Shown here: positions 13,601 to 24,956 of the stretch, one piece after another
Position numbering within the stretch: position 1 is the first letter of the stretch
How the letters are laid out: each line of letters begins with the position of its first letter
Origin: Amyloporia xantha
Taxonomy: Eukaryota; Basidiomycota; Agaricomycetes; Polyporales; Adustoporiaceae
DNA: 64,000 nt
Reading direction: 5' to 3'
Assembly (NCBI GenBank): GCA_036971615.1
Contig: JAYKKR010000008.1
Location: forward strand, 1,550,001 to 1,614,000
The notes under the pieces: generated by a model
What the model saw: only the letters and a program-made list of their open reading frames with translations
What the model was told of the DNA's origin: nothing
Database searches by the model: none
Made by a program: the position numbers and the translations under genes

Positions 13601-16194
13601 TTCAGGCATGGACCTTCGGGCTGCGACGCTGTAGCTGATACCATCTTGTTTATCCCGTCATGTCCACTATTCGCTCACCAAGAATTTAAATCATCAGTGC
13701 ACATCCAGTACCTCATGCATGCAAGAAGCGTCTAAAGGAGCTGGGGCTACGTTCCCTCGCTTGTACGGCTCCGCGATACGCAGATGCCACGTAGCTTCAA
13801 CATCCTTTTTCGACATGTACGGCACGTGTAGCAGAGGGCTCTCAATAGGGCCGGATTCCAGTGCGTATCCGGTATACTGTGGACTGGTCCCGGTCGGCAT
13901 TCTTTGTTGCCAATCGCAGCATATGCATGACTATCACAGTCTGAAGCCGGGTACGTCAATTCACGTTTACGCATTATAAATACTTGTGCATTGGAGGATG
14001 TTCACGTGCTAGCCTGTCGACGGGAATTTGATTGGCGTTGGATCGTCTTTCCCGTCTCCCCATAGACCTTCAGCCTCAAAAGGTCCTCCGTTTATTCACA
14101 GCACGTCAGGTACCTACTCGAGGGGTCTTCCCTCCATTTGTGTTTGTCAAGCGTTCCGTATCCTCTTGCACGGTGACCGTAAGTCATATCCCTGCTCACG
14201 GTGATCCGACCCCTTAATGCCGATTGTATACAGGATAAGTCATTGAAAATTGGCCTCCTCTGCGATAAAGTCTAGTCACCCCGTGTAGCGCCTAATCGCT
14301 ACGTGTTGACAGATGGAACACTCAAATGATTCATCCGAAGGCCCCACATACGGGCGAGTCAACGCATTTTGATTCCGATGATAGTGCTCACGGCGACATA
14401 GCCGGAGCCTTGTCTAACGCCGATATAGCAGTCTGTGATGATATCAATATGGCAACCGAGAGACATACAGCCGGTAGGCAAGTATCTCCGCAGACGCTCT
14501 GTACGTACCGTCTCATCGGCTGCCTGAGCGGATCTCATTGTATGTTCGTTAAGATGCCCTGTGACACCTAATGACTCGTAACTTGACACTGCGAAAGCCA
14601 TGGCGCGCAATTCATGACTTGTGACCACTCGCGACGTTCCCACCTGCGGTTGATAATCTGAAAACCTGTTCCACCCATGCCTTACTAAGGCGTATCGTAA
14701 GATATCCAGAAACTTACCCCCTTGTCAATGACACAGTCCCGCGTCACTGTCGGTCTAATGACGTCATGTTAACACAACACTAAATACGAGTCGCCTCCGT
14801 AATTCATTGCCGTTGCTGGTCAGGACGATATGAATACCGGGGTAGCGCGCGTCATATTGAAGAGCGGCCGAAAACGGGCGGTAAACTGTCAAAGAAGACA
14901 CTGCTGGTGTACATGACATGATAGCTATCCATCGAAATTCTCTATGAAAATTCAGCCGGCATTAGTCAAGGCAGATGTCGCCCATCATCTTCTCCATCAG
15001 GCTCTCGAAAGGTAGACAATTATCAGTCGATCCATGTACGAGGGGCATGTTGGTAGGGGATGTGTCATGTATGGAATTCGAAGGACAATAAAATGTGTCG
15101 TAAGTGCCTATCGCATCGAGCTCATAAGTTAACTGCATTCAACGCTTTACGACATACTCACGCCGTATCTTCCGAGGGCCGTCAGTCCAATCGTCGGGTT
15201 GCCAGTTGGTCCCGCCGGGTGTGGTGCAAACGATGCTACTTGAGCCATCAAGACCTTGCAAAAGATTAGCGTGACGCATAGTGCGAGGGAAAACAGTGAC
15301 ACAAGGCGCACCTAGAATCGGCGTCGTACTGCGCGTATTTGGAACTGTCGGGATCTCGTACCATGGCTCATTGAATGGGGTTTCCGGAAGGACCGATGGC
15401 AGGTCGCCTAGAGCTAAAAAAAAATAGATTTACAATACGTTGCAAGCACTTTGAATGACAGATTCCTTACGTCGCAACGGGTATACTTTTGTAGGACAGT
15501 TGGTGTTCGCGAAGAATCGGTCTAAAAGTACTATGTAGGGGTCGGCAACTTTCAGCGGCGTCATGGGATGCTTCGTTCATCACATACCGAAATAACGGCA
15601 ACGACCTGTCACACATCTAGCAGCCCAGCATACTCGGTCACGGGAAGGGAATGGCTTCCACGGGAATACCAAGGTCTCTGTATTCGTCTCTGCATGAGGG
15701 TCCAATGCAGCACACAGGCAGCCGGGATTCGTGAAAGCACGCCTCGACCTATAATCTGACCATCTTGAAGGATGCAGGCGCTCCTTGTATGCCTCAAAAT
15801 CTGCAGGCCTAGTGATGCCTCAGAAATGTCCCAGTATTAAAGTGTATAGACGTCAGACTCACCACGTGAATGTGACGAGGGCCTTCGTGTTGGCATTGTA
15901 TTCTAGCAACATATCATTGCTGAGCTTAATGCAGAGTTGGAGGAAGGGGAGTCCGCCCAGATTCTCAGCGGGACACCCTTCTCCATGCTTGGTAAACGTA
16001 GTTGTAAGATCGACCGACATATCTTAGACAGCTGAGAGGACTCAGTGGGATCACGCTCTGAGCGAAGGTCGGTCTCATATATGAAAAACGATACCTCTCC
16101 TACGTGACACGTCACGAACGTATCACCGGATGCGCAGTTCAGAAGGCCACAAGCGTAACGAGTAAGATTGCTTGTAGCGGCATGTACTGGGAGG
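7604..16194. other. 8.6 kb spacer between inverted-repeat arms, no recognisable gene
   Basis: All frames on both strands break up into short overlapping open stretches. None shows a family signature, a splice-linked exon chain or consistent codon choice. The longest, near 12.2-12.6 kb plus, 13.2-13.7 kb plus and 10.0-10.4 kb minus, look like chance. No reverse transcriptase, transposase, tRNA or rRNA motif was seen. This may be long-decayed sequence or a non-coding spacer. Confidence 0.5.
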
Positions 16195-17897
16195 ACATGT
16201 GGCTGGGCCTTGAACATGCCGCCGTACGGTTGGAGCTGGGCCACCGAAGATCCCGGCTCCTCCATGTCATATGGAATGGCTTCTTTGTGGATGTCAGAGT
16301 CCCCCGGTCACCTGCAGTACTCGGGCGATTACGCGTGCGATTGAGCCCATGTGGCTGTCGGTTTTTGAGATATGCTCGCTGACATCTGTTGTCGGTTCAG
16401 ATGATCAGAGATATGGACTCCTGTCCGCTACCATCTGTGAGATTGATTCCGGTCCCGATGTTGATGCTATTAAACCTATCAGCTTCGCGGCACGCAGCTA
16501 TTCGGTGTTCCTGAATGGGACCACTAGCAATAGGCTGCCTGCCTGCCCCAGAGACAAAGCGAAGCTATCCTCAGCTCAAGATACAGCGCTGAGCTCCTTC
16601 GAACGTCAAGAAGCACGAGCTTGATTACAGGGCATCTTAGTTGCTATCAACGGACATAGTGGAGGGGTTAGACATTGCGACGTTATTGCCGATGTAGTCG
16701 TCGGTATTGTTGTCCGGTGAGATCTCTGCTCGGGTCATCATTTTCCAACGAACGGCAGAGCAGGCTAGAGTATTTTTCTTCCTAAGAAGTGACTGCGCAG
16801 ACAGATGTTCGTTGACGTTCCAGAATGGTTGGCTGAGCAATAGCGACAGTTAGCCAGGCTGAGGTACGACAGGAGCTGGTGCGATTGATTGTGGATTCGG
16901 ACATCTTGCCGGCTGCGACACACGTCATGTCCGGGATGATTCAGAAGGATGGGAAGCATGCGTTGGGTTTCGTTGACCTTGAATATTGGAGTCATATTTT
17001 TCGCGTTCACAAACCTCTTCGGCCAATAACTTATGCAGACACCCGGCTGACTGCCTCTAGATGCACCGGCGCTCGAAAGCAGCCCACGGTCTTCTTTCTC
17101 ACTATGTATGTGATTTCCCGGAAGGGCTCAGTCCGGATTAGCCCCACCAAAGACGGAATCCCACGAAGAGAAGCTGAGGTTAGCCGACGAGGGCTATTGC
17201 GCTGGTAGCTGTTGAGACGCGGGCCTGCGCTCGTTAGAACCCCAAAATACGGTCACCTCGAAACGAAAAACCTTGGGAAAAACAGCAGATGGGGAAAGCA
17301 CAGCAGCCATGAGCCATCCCTCTTCGGGTGTCATCGGTTATCCTCAGGATCTACTGTCGGTGCGTTTACGGTAAATGATACTTGGATATGAGCTCATGGA
17401 AGTGTCAATCAGAAAATAGCTCCGAATCTGAATTTGCTGGAAGAATACTGGCAACGTTCACATCAACACATGAAGGGGGCATAGAGATTGGTCCCGCAAA
17501 ATTGCACAGGTGACTTAGGCCCCTTTGGTTAGGAAAGACTAGTCCAAAAAAGTTGAAGAATAACCCGTTCTTTCAGTAGTGAGCCATATGCTGATGGGTA
17601 GTGCCCAGCAACATGATGGAGCAGCACCGGCAGTTCACTGGAGCGGTATTCCGTTGATGTTATTGCATGTGAATCGGATGGTAAGGCAACTTCAGGCCTA
17701 TGTCCGCCATTGCACTGTTTCCTAATATCTATCGCTCGGCAGGAGTCACTCTCTCCGCCGCATCAAATCATTTGCTTCGCGAGTGTTTCACTCCATACGA
17801 AACAGATGAGATCGTCCAAGCGAATTCAAAAAATTGCCCGATAGATGAGGATTTCGGATCCACTACGGGCCCATGTCATCAGGTGGGCTAGTGGTAT
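16195..17897 (+). repeat. right arm of the 1.7 kb near-perfect inverted repeat
   Basis: This is the inverted partner of 5899-7603. The match begins just after GGACATGTGGCTGGGCCTTG and ends at ..GGGCTAGTGGTAT at 17897. Coordinates of matched features sum to 23797 over the inner part and 23796 over the outer part; the step is the one-base C-run indel near 17117. That indel alters the local frame: the segment starting RLIVDSDILPAATHV stays open to 17208 here but stops earlier in the left arm. The outer flank (GCGTACGTACC) has no target-site-like match to the left flank. Confidence 0.92.
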
Positions 17898-18342
17898 TGC
17901 GTACGTACCTTTGTGAATCAATCCTTCCCTTTTGCGCAAATGATCTCGAGGCCTCTCCGCAACTCATACTCTCTTTGTGCACTTTCATTCCCTTGCGCCA
18001 AACGTACGCTGGATACCTGGACCAAATTATCAGAACTTACCCATGTACGGGGATGATAACGTAGGTATGGGTTGCTTTCCAAGCTAGGTCCCCATTCGAA
18101 TGCTATTTTAGGTTATCGGAACAGATCCGGAACAAAAATGTCGCGCATTCAATATCTCAGAGGAATGTGGAAGGTAGCGAATCGGAGGACAGTCATGACC
18201 AGCCCGGTGGCACTGCATCCACCCCTCGCCTCCGCGAGCCAACAGAAATTGGGGGGCCGCACAGTTCTATGCATGATCAAGTAGACAGGTCAATGTTTTG
18301 ATTGGCATCGCGTTCTGTGCTAATTTGTTACTATGAAGAATC

Positions 18343-21274
18343 ATGTGGAAAACGAACTTGGAACACATGAAGCATATCATCCGAAGAGACATAGAGGGCT
18401 GGAAAAGTAAACTACCGGGCTGGGATTTCACCCTGCGCGCTGGAGGACCTGGAGAAAACGATAAGGATATCATCTTTTGGAAGTTCGTAGAGATATCCTT
18501 GGTTTCACACCTGTGGCTGATCTGGTGAAAAGTCTGAGTTTATCGCAGGGTATAGGACAAAATGGAAACTTCACACAAGTTGCCGACCCCCCCACGGGAT
18601 CCAGTAAGTCTCTCATGCAAGATGACATTAGACGCTCTGATTACGGTAAGCACACCGAAGTAAAGCACTCACAAATTATTGATCACCTCAATCTTGTGGT
18701 ATCTACTTGCAGAGTCTTTTGACCCCCGTGAAACCAATCTTTCCTCACACGAGAAAACACTATCTCTGTGGGATCTTCAAAACCGCCTGGGCACCCTCTT
18801 CGAGAGACTATGGCGTAATGTGGTCATTCAACTGTTTCAAAGCCTATGCCTAATGGTTTTGTTAGGACACGGCCACGAGGGCGAGATTCCGTGGGATACT
18901 GTCATTCAACATCCAACGTCCTACTTCAACTCAGCCTCTATTCCGGAAGGGTTCATTTTGCGAAAACCTCAAGATTATACCCATTCTGAAGCAACGGCGC
19001 TGTATCTCTACATGATCACCGCTCAGGATGGCAAGGAAAGCACCTCAAACAGGTTCTGTATCAATGAAGCCGCCAGAACTAACCATGGAGCAGTGCCGCT
19101 CGAGGAAGGTAAATTCTATATCCCGTCAATATTGAAACCAAAGGCACAAATATGCGCGTGCACAGAGACTAACCCGGCACAGCTATACAGGTTTCTTCCT
19201 TCAATGAGCGCCAGGCTTGCGATCATAGTGAGGCATCATCATACCCTCAAGTAGTCAATCACAGAGAAGATCCTGGAGTACCAACGCCTTTGAAATCCAA
19301 TCAATATGTCGGGTATCCATCGAGTAAGATACTGTGTGCAAGCTAGCTCGCATTCCTGATCGGTCGGCAGCATTAGGTTTTTCTCAGCTCGATTTTGAAG
19401 ACGATAACTTCGATAGCACTGTTCTAACCCGTAAGTATAAGACTTGGTATACTTCCTTGACTGACACGCGTATATGTGTTCCGATCAGGTACAGGAAGCA
19501 AGCACCGATCCCATGTATCGTGCGGTTTGAGTATACCAGAACATCGCACAAGTGACCTGTCGCATGGTAATGAGTCTGGTGTACCGCGTCTCGGAAGACT
19601 TTTCTAACACTGTTTAGTTTCTGATGGTGAAGATGGCTCTGGCCACAGCATCAGCTCGTCGCCTCCTCGATTCCGTCGGCGCACGAATCGATGGAATAGC
19701 AACCGGTCCCGATGTGATGGTATGCTAGACCTTCTTGACAGGAGATTCACGCTGAGTCACGCGACATAGGAAGCGAAGTAGAATTGAATCATGATATGCA
19801 CCAACCTTGTGAGCAATTTCTTCCCGTGCCATCTGGTACGCCTTGATATATGTGTGGCACGCTGGATGATCCCAGTAGACAGTGTGACACATCTATGCGT
19901 GATACTCTGGCCGGAGCTTATTCGCGCCGCTGTCTGGAGAGCACGCGTGGTATCAACACGGCTAGTAATATCTATCGCAGGCTATCAAATAGTCCAATCA
20001 AGCAAGGATTACTTCACAATCCTCCTGTTGTGCCGTTGCTCGTGGCATTTTCAAGCTTCCGCTCCTGTGTATTGCCAATTTAAGCTCACCCACTTTTCTC
20101 TTTTGGTTTTGTCACCGCCCGCCATCCAAGCCGCACAGAGGGTATTTGATACAGCAACTGGGCGACTGAATGCTGAGAGGCATGGTGAGTGTGAATCGAT
20201 CTTGATATGTTGCATGCTTGTAATAGCCATATGTATTAGGAGTGACATCAAGCGAGTGCGTGATAAATTCACCATATTCAGTCATTTCAAAACCTGTGAC
20301 TAATCATCGTTGACCCCTGGTCCAGAATTATAGATGACAATATTGAGCTGCCTCCCATACCAGTACCTCAGCACGAAGATGTGGATGAATTATTGCATCG
20401 CCTTGCATTGAATAAGAATGCGAGGAGAAACAGACAAGGTAAAAACAAATCCCTAGATAATACAATCTGTGATGAGAACCCCTTCGGCTCATGTCAGTGG
20501 CGACGTGCATGTCATGCGAATCATTCCGTCCAAGTTGGGCAGTGGTGCGAAACTCAGATAACTTTACAGAGATCTGGCGTGGCTGTCCAGGCTGGGTGAA
20601 GAGCCTGACTCACATAGCCAACGTGGCGCCTCGAGATTGTACCGCATGGCGCCGTCTTTTTCAATTTTCTGTCAAATTGAATAGCTATTTACCGGTACGC
20701 CGTTAAGTTTATTGCCTTCGTGTCTGCTGATTTCCACTAGATCGGCACCCTGGACAATGGCGATCTCCCCTGTGGGATCCGTGAATGGATTCAACAGGCA
20801 CACGAGCACAGACGAAGGACCCACCATATTCCAATCGAATTTGCTGAACAGTGGATCGACTGGTGGCACTCGCTGCAGCCCACCGAACGCCGTGTACCGC
20901 CTCCACTGAGCTTTAGGTCGGAGTTACAGCACCCGGGGGGGAGCAAGATTTTGGATTGGACCAGTCTGAGTAAGGGCGGGCCCTCTGGAATAATCAGTGT
21001 GGTATTTGCTCTAGGACTTTGCTATCCGCTAAGTCATGCGAGCGACCGGGTGTCTGTTGCTCAGTGGCATAGGTGGGTTTTCGATGTAGAATGGGCATTT
21101 GGAAAAATTCTAGATAGGTTAGTCTATCCCCAGCAGCCAATGCCGTCTCTCATTACTTATTCAGTGCGCTCGAGGTGTCTACCAATACGAGAATGTTTCC
21201 TGCCGACGTTTAAGAATCACAGAGGGGCTGCTTATCTATGCCCAAGATATCTAGACGTACTGAAGATCATATAG
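18343..21274 (+). CDS. R1: divergent paralog of L1, N-terminus missing
   Basis: Exon-like segments match L1 in order. IRRDIEGWKSKLPGWDFTL then AGGPGENDKDIIFW corresponds to L1's IKRWAAAMPSWSFVLFAGG. The segment around LQNRLGTLFERLW matches L1's YHLSSFFDRLW. IPWDTVIQHPTSYFNSASIP with RKPQDYTHSEATALYLY matches L1's IPWDQVLEQPVTYLDTASLP, with 16 of 35 aligned residues identical. Later segments include PPAIQAAQRVFDTATGRLNA (near 20.1 kb) and LLHRLALNKNARRNRQ (near 20.4 kb). The last exon has EFAEQWIDWWHSLQPTERR (about 20.8 kb) and runs to a stop at 21274. The WIDWWHSLQP type of block is one I recall from unnamed Agaricomycete proteins. No counterpart of the first 130 or so L1 residues is visible, and splice joins are uncertain. 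It may be a truncated gene. Confidence 0.5.
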
Positions 21275-22965
21275 CTAAATATTCCAGTGGCAGAACTGTC
21301 GCTTTGAAAGCTCCTTCTCCCTGCAGTAGACCTCGAAGGTTACCGAAAGCATCTTGTTGATCATTATGACTGAACTCAACATACGGTGCGTTTCCCGATA
21401 ACGGGCGAGACACAGCGGCATGTTTTTCGGATCAATTAACAACACAATTTTCCTGACGTATGCACAAGACTGATACGTCCAAATGGACAATCCTATAGGA
21501 CACATAGACGTGTAACTACATCGAGGGGCATAGCGTTCACATGCTATGAAGACGTGGATACTTCGTTCACCATTGCATGGCTGCTTCTTGTCCCGACGAT
21601 CGACCGCCTACACATGGTGAAGCTGGATCCTGTCATCACATGAGATGTCATATCAAGTAGATGATGCCGAATTACCACCCTGAGAAGCAGATTTTTGACA
21701 TTTTCTGTCCATTATGTGGCTGGTCTGGTTTTTCCGTAGTAAGGTGGGCAGGATGTGGTGCAAATAAGGGTTTGCAGGTTTGAATATTGCAGACCAGGTG
21801 GACTGCGAAATGTCTAAATCTTACTCTGACCTGGATTGGGCCTCGTATCAGCGTTTGACAACTAGCGTCAACCTTAGAATCATCTCGCGCGTACCTTAGA
21901 ATCATCTCGCGCGTCAATAGGAAATCCACCTCATCTTTCGGAAAACGGCTGTTCTTCCGCCGTGGGCTGTGCATCAACGAAATTTCACTGACCAAGCTTC
22001 TAGAGTGGTTCTGCGTTAAGGACTTCCCTTCCATCTACAATTTAACACGGTTCGGATAGATTCTGTCATCTGTCATGCCGATCCTATCGCATCTGAGGTA
22101 TAACAGGATCAGACCGTCTCCGGTTGTCCTTGAAACAATCGTCTGGCGAATTTTTCCCCATCAGTTTGCCACCATGCGTAATTGAATTATGGTAAGCTTC
22201 GCGACAGTATATTCACCATGCGCGATGTCAACACGTCGCTACCGCAAGTGCAAGGTTTCGGCATAGCAATGCAACTTGTAAATGAGATCATAGCCATCAG
22301 CTAAAGCCGTCTTTGAACATATCGGCATGTTCCTTGTCACATACCTCGATTCCCAGATGGCCAACAGAACTTATTCTTGGCGCCCTTCCCCGTGGAAGGC
22401 GACACTGTCGCCAAATGTGATAAGGACGGTGTCTTTATTCATGGAGCTTGCCCCCGCTAGCCTTGGTGCCGAGCTTGCATTCAAGGAAGGATGTTATCGC
22501 TACCACGATGCAAGGGCGGCGGTCTGAAGTAGAGACAGCCCACAAGTCTACCACACCAGATAACCACCATATGGGTGGCATCCTTGAACGGGGTCTAGTC
22601 TGGCATCGGGGTCATGCTTCCGTGTCAAGAACCTAGCTTCACCGGACCTCTAAAAAGATAGTTATCCTTTAGTAAACCAATCTCAACAAATTTTAGAGAA
22701 AGATCAGGGGAGGCTCAAGTCTCTGATCTGCCCTCTGTAGAGGTCCAGGTCATCCCTGTGAGCGTGAGTTGGCCATTGAGCGTACACGACCTTGCTTAGA
22801 GGGTGTTAATAGTCAGAATGTTCATGCGCCACGATCACTGATCGCAAAATACTTATCGAGCCAGATAGCGCCGGATTCTAATATAAAGATGCACGAGCAT
22901 GAGACACTCACCTCGCCTTCCCATCCTTTCGATCCTGTGGCTCACGAATTGGACAATCCTTCGCA
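21275..22965. other. intergenic stretch
   Basis: No recognisable gene was found. The only structure noted is an exact 22 bp tandem duplication at 21871-21914. Confidence 0.5.
21871..21914. repeat. exact 22 bp tandem duplication
   Basis: ACCTTAGAATCATCTCGCGC followed by GT occurs twice with no spacer and no mismatch, which suggests a recent slippage or repair event. Confidence 0.95.
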
Positions 22966-24956
22966 ATGGAGACTGCACCTTCGGTAGTGAATAGTTCAGA
23001 CGTTGGACGCATTCCTTACTCTCGACGGGACATGTGGGTAGAGGCTCGCCATATATTCAACGAGAGTGCTGATGAGGTCTACAGATCCGGATTACGAAAG
23101 GCAGACTTAATTGCTTTGATTCAGCAACAGCCCGGTCAATGGCCCTGTCAAGAATATGAATGGCTAGAGCATAAGCCGCCTACTATATCCATACTGTCGA
23201 AAATTCTGCTAGACCCCACTTATGGATATGGCAAGATTCAAGCCACTGGGCGTGCGCCCACAGTGAGGATTCACGTCATTAGATTAATATTCCCTTTAGC
23301 TCACAGGACACATTCAGATTGACGCGAGCAACGGACCTGATGCATCACCTGTACACAAACAAGGTATAAATGCCAACGACGGTGAGTTCGTCGCCATGCC
23401 CTGCCGCTGAACTATCCGTTACTAGCAGAACGTGACATCTTCGTAGAAGACACCCCTACATCTGATATCGCTCAAAGTGATGATTATGTCGCATTGCTAG
23501 AAAAGGTAGACATTAATATCAAGGAAGAAGAGGAAGATGACTGCGATCCCCTGCGGGCCCATCCCGCCAACGACACCAGTGTATGCCTGATAGACCTAGA
23601 TAAATCTATCAAAGTGGTTGAAGATTGTGAGCCCGCTGCAGTGTCACTCTTCCAGGCATACTCACCAGCGTTTAGCGGCGGACCAGTCTCCTGATGAACC
23701 CGATTGGCTCTCAAATGAGCTGACACCCTTCATGTTCTCCTACGATAGCGCCTTGTTTCCTGCTGTGAAGAAACACGAGACTAGAGTCGGTATAAGCCTA
23801 TATTCGCTACTTTCTTGGTTGATTGATGCTAGGATCTCTGTGACAGACAATAACGGTGATCCTGGTGGACCACCGTGTCATGGATGCACCAAGAATTGGT
23901 ACGGACCTGGAGGTACGAACCATCTCAGGAAATCCCCCTAGTGAAGATAGGTTCCTCCCATTGAACGACCTAGTCCACGCGATACAGGAGTCTCCATTGT
24001 CTGTCGAAGGTGACGATGGGCTCAATACTTCTTGTTTGAATTGCTGAAATATGATCTACAGGTTTTGCACGACTTGCAACCCGCTCAAAGGAAGATGACG
24101 ACATCTACATTTATCATCCATTCGTCAAGATGGACGGGCGCTCAGACATCACGTGCCATCCTGCTATGATTCGTGCTCCTGACAGCGGTCGGCTGGAAAT
24201 ACACATCTTGAAAGTCAGTAATTATGCACGTTAAACCATCTATGATCTAACTTGCATTTGCCTAGCTGGTCGAAGAAATTGAACACCAAACTTTCAATGA
24301 ATTCAGTGTTGACATGGCGTCAGAAATGCGAAGTCCCTCTCTCAGCTTGACGACAATATCAGACAGCTCACAAGACTCCGAAATCCCCCCTCTGCCGGCT
24401 GAAGACGCGATGGCCGCAATCCTGCAATTTATCAAAGATAAGATGGCGACCGATGCAAACGAGACTTTCGTCAAGGATTACAAATTCTTTCTCGGCATCA
24501 AGGGCGTAAGCCTGACCGAGAAAGAGCTTATACGCGTCTACAAATTTGCTCGGAGCTTTGTTTCGCGTTGGGCCAACAAGGATATCATTATAAAGGTGTG
24601 TCTCATGGGACGATCTTGCCTACGTGATTTCAATCAACAGAAAAACGCAGGTGAACAGACATCAGTACAGCGTGAAGGTCCAGAAACGACATGTATATGC
24701 GGCGCTCAATCGAGAGGCGAGCTGGTTCTCGGAATGTAAGAAGGTCTTGACCCTTGTCCGAAAGCTCTCCCCACGAGGTGGGCCGATGGATTCGGAACTG
24801 AGTAAGCGCCTCGATCTTGAACTCCGAGGTGGCTATCAGAAGTTCCTTCATTTTTTACTGGAGAGAGTGAAGAATCGTTCTGGACCCACTCAAATGATAC
24901 ATGGGACAGATTCGGCAGATGAGGAGAGAGGGATGGACGACTCTGACTCATATTAG
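22966..24956 (+). CDS. unrecognised multi-exon gene
   Basis: The first exon opens METAPSVVNSSDVGRIPYSR with GLRKADLIALIQQQPGQWP and ILLDPTYGYGKIQ. A GTGAGG donor follows. Further exons contain an acidic run (DINIKEEEEDDCDPL), then DDDIYIYHPFVKMDGRSDIT and CHPAMIRAPDSGRLEIHILK. An intron (GTCAGT..CCTAG) leads to an exon with SLTTISDSSQDSEIPPLP and FLGIKGVSLTEKELIRVYKF. The last exon has SVKVQKRHVYAALNREASWF and SPRGGPMDSELSKRLDLEL and ends MDDSDSY. The last splice join is one base out of phase next to an AAAAA run. The reading frames look maintained, but I recognise no domain and assign no function. Confidence 0.5.

Noticed and set aside
5899..17897. The whole inverted structure as a typical DNA transposon with terminal inverted repeats
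   Set aside because: No transposase-like sequence is recognisable in the centre and the outer edges show no target-site duplication, so only the repeat itself is claimed.
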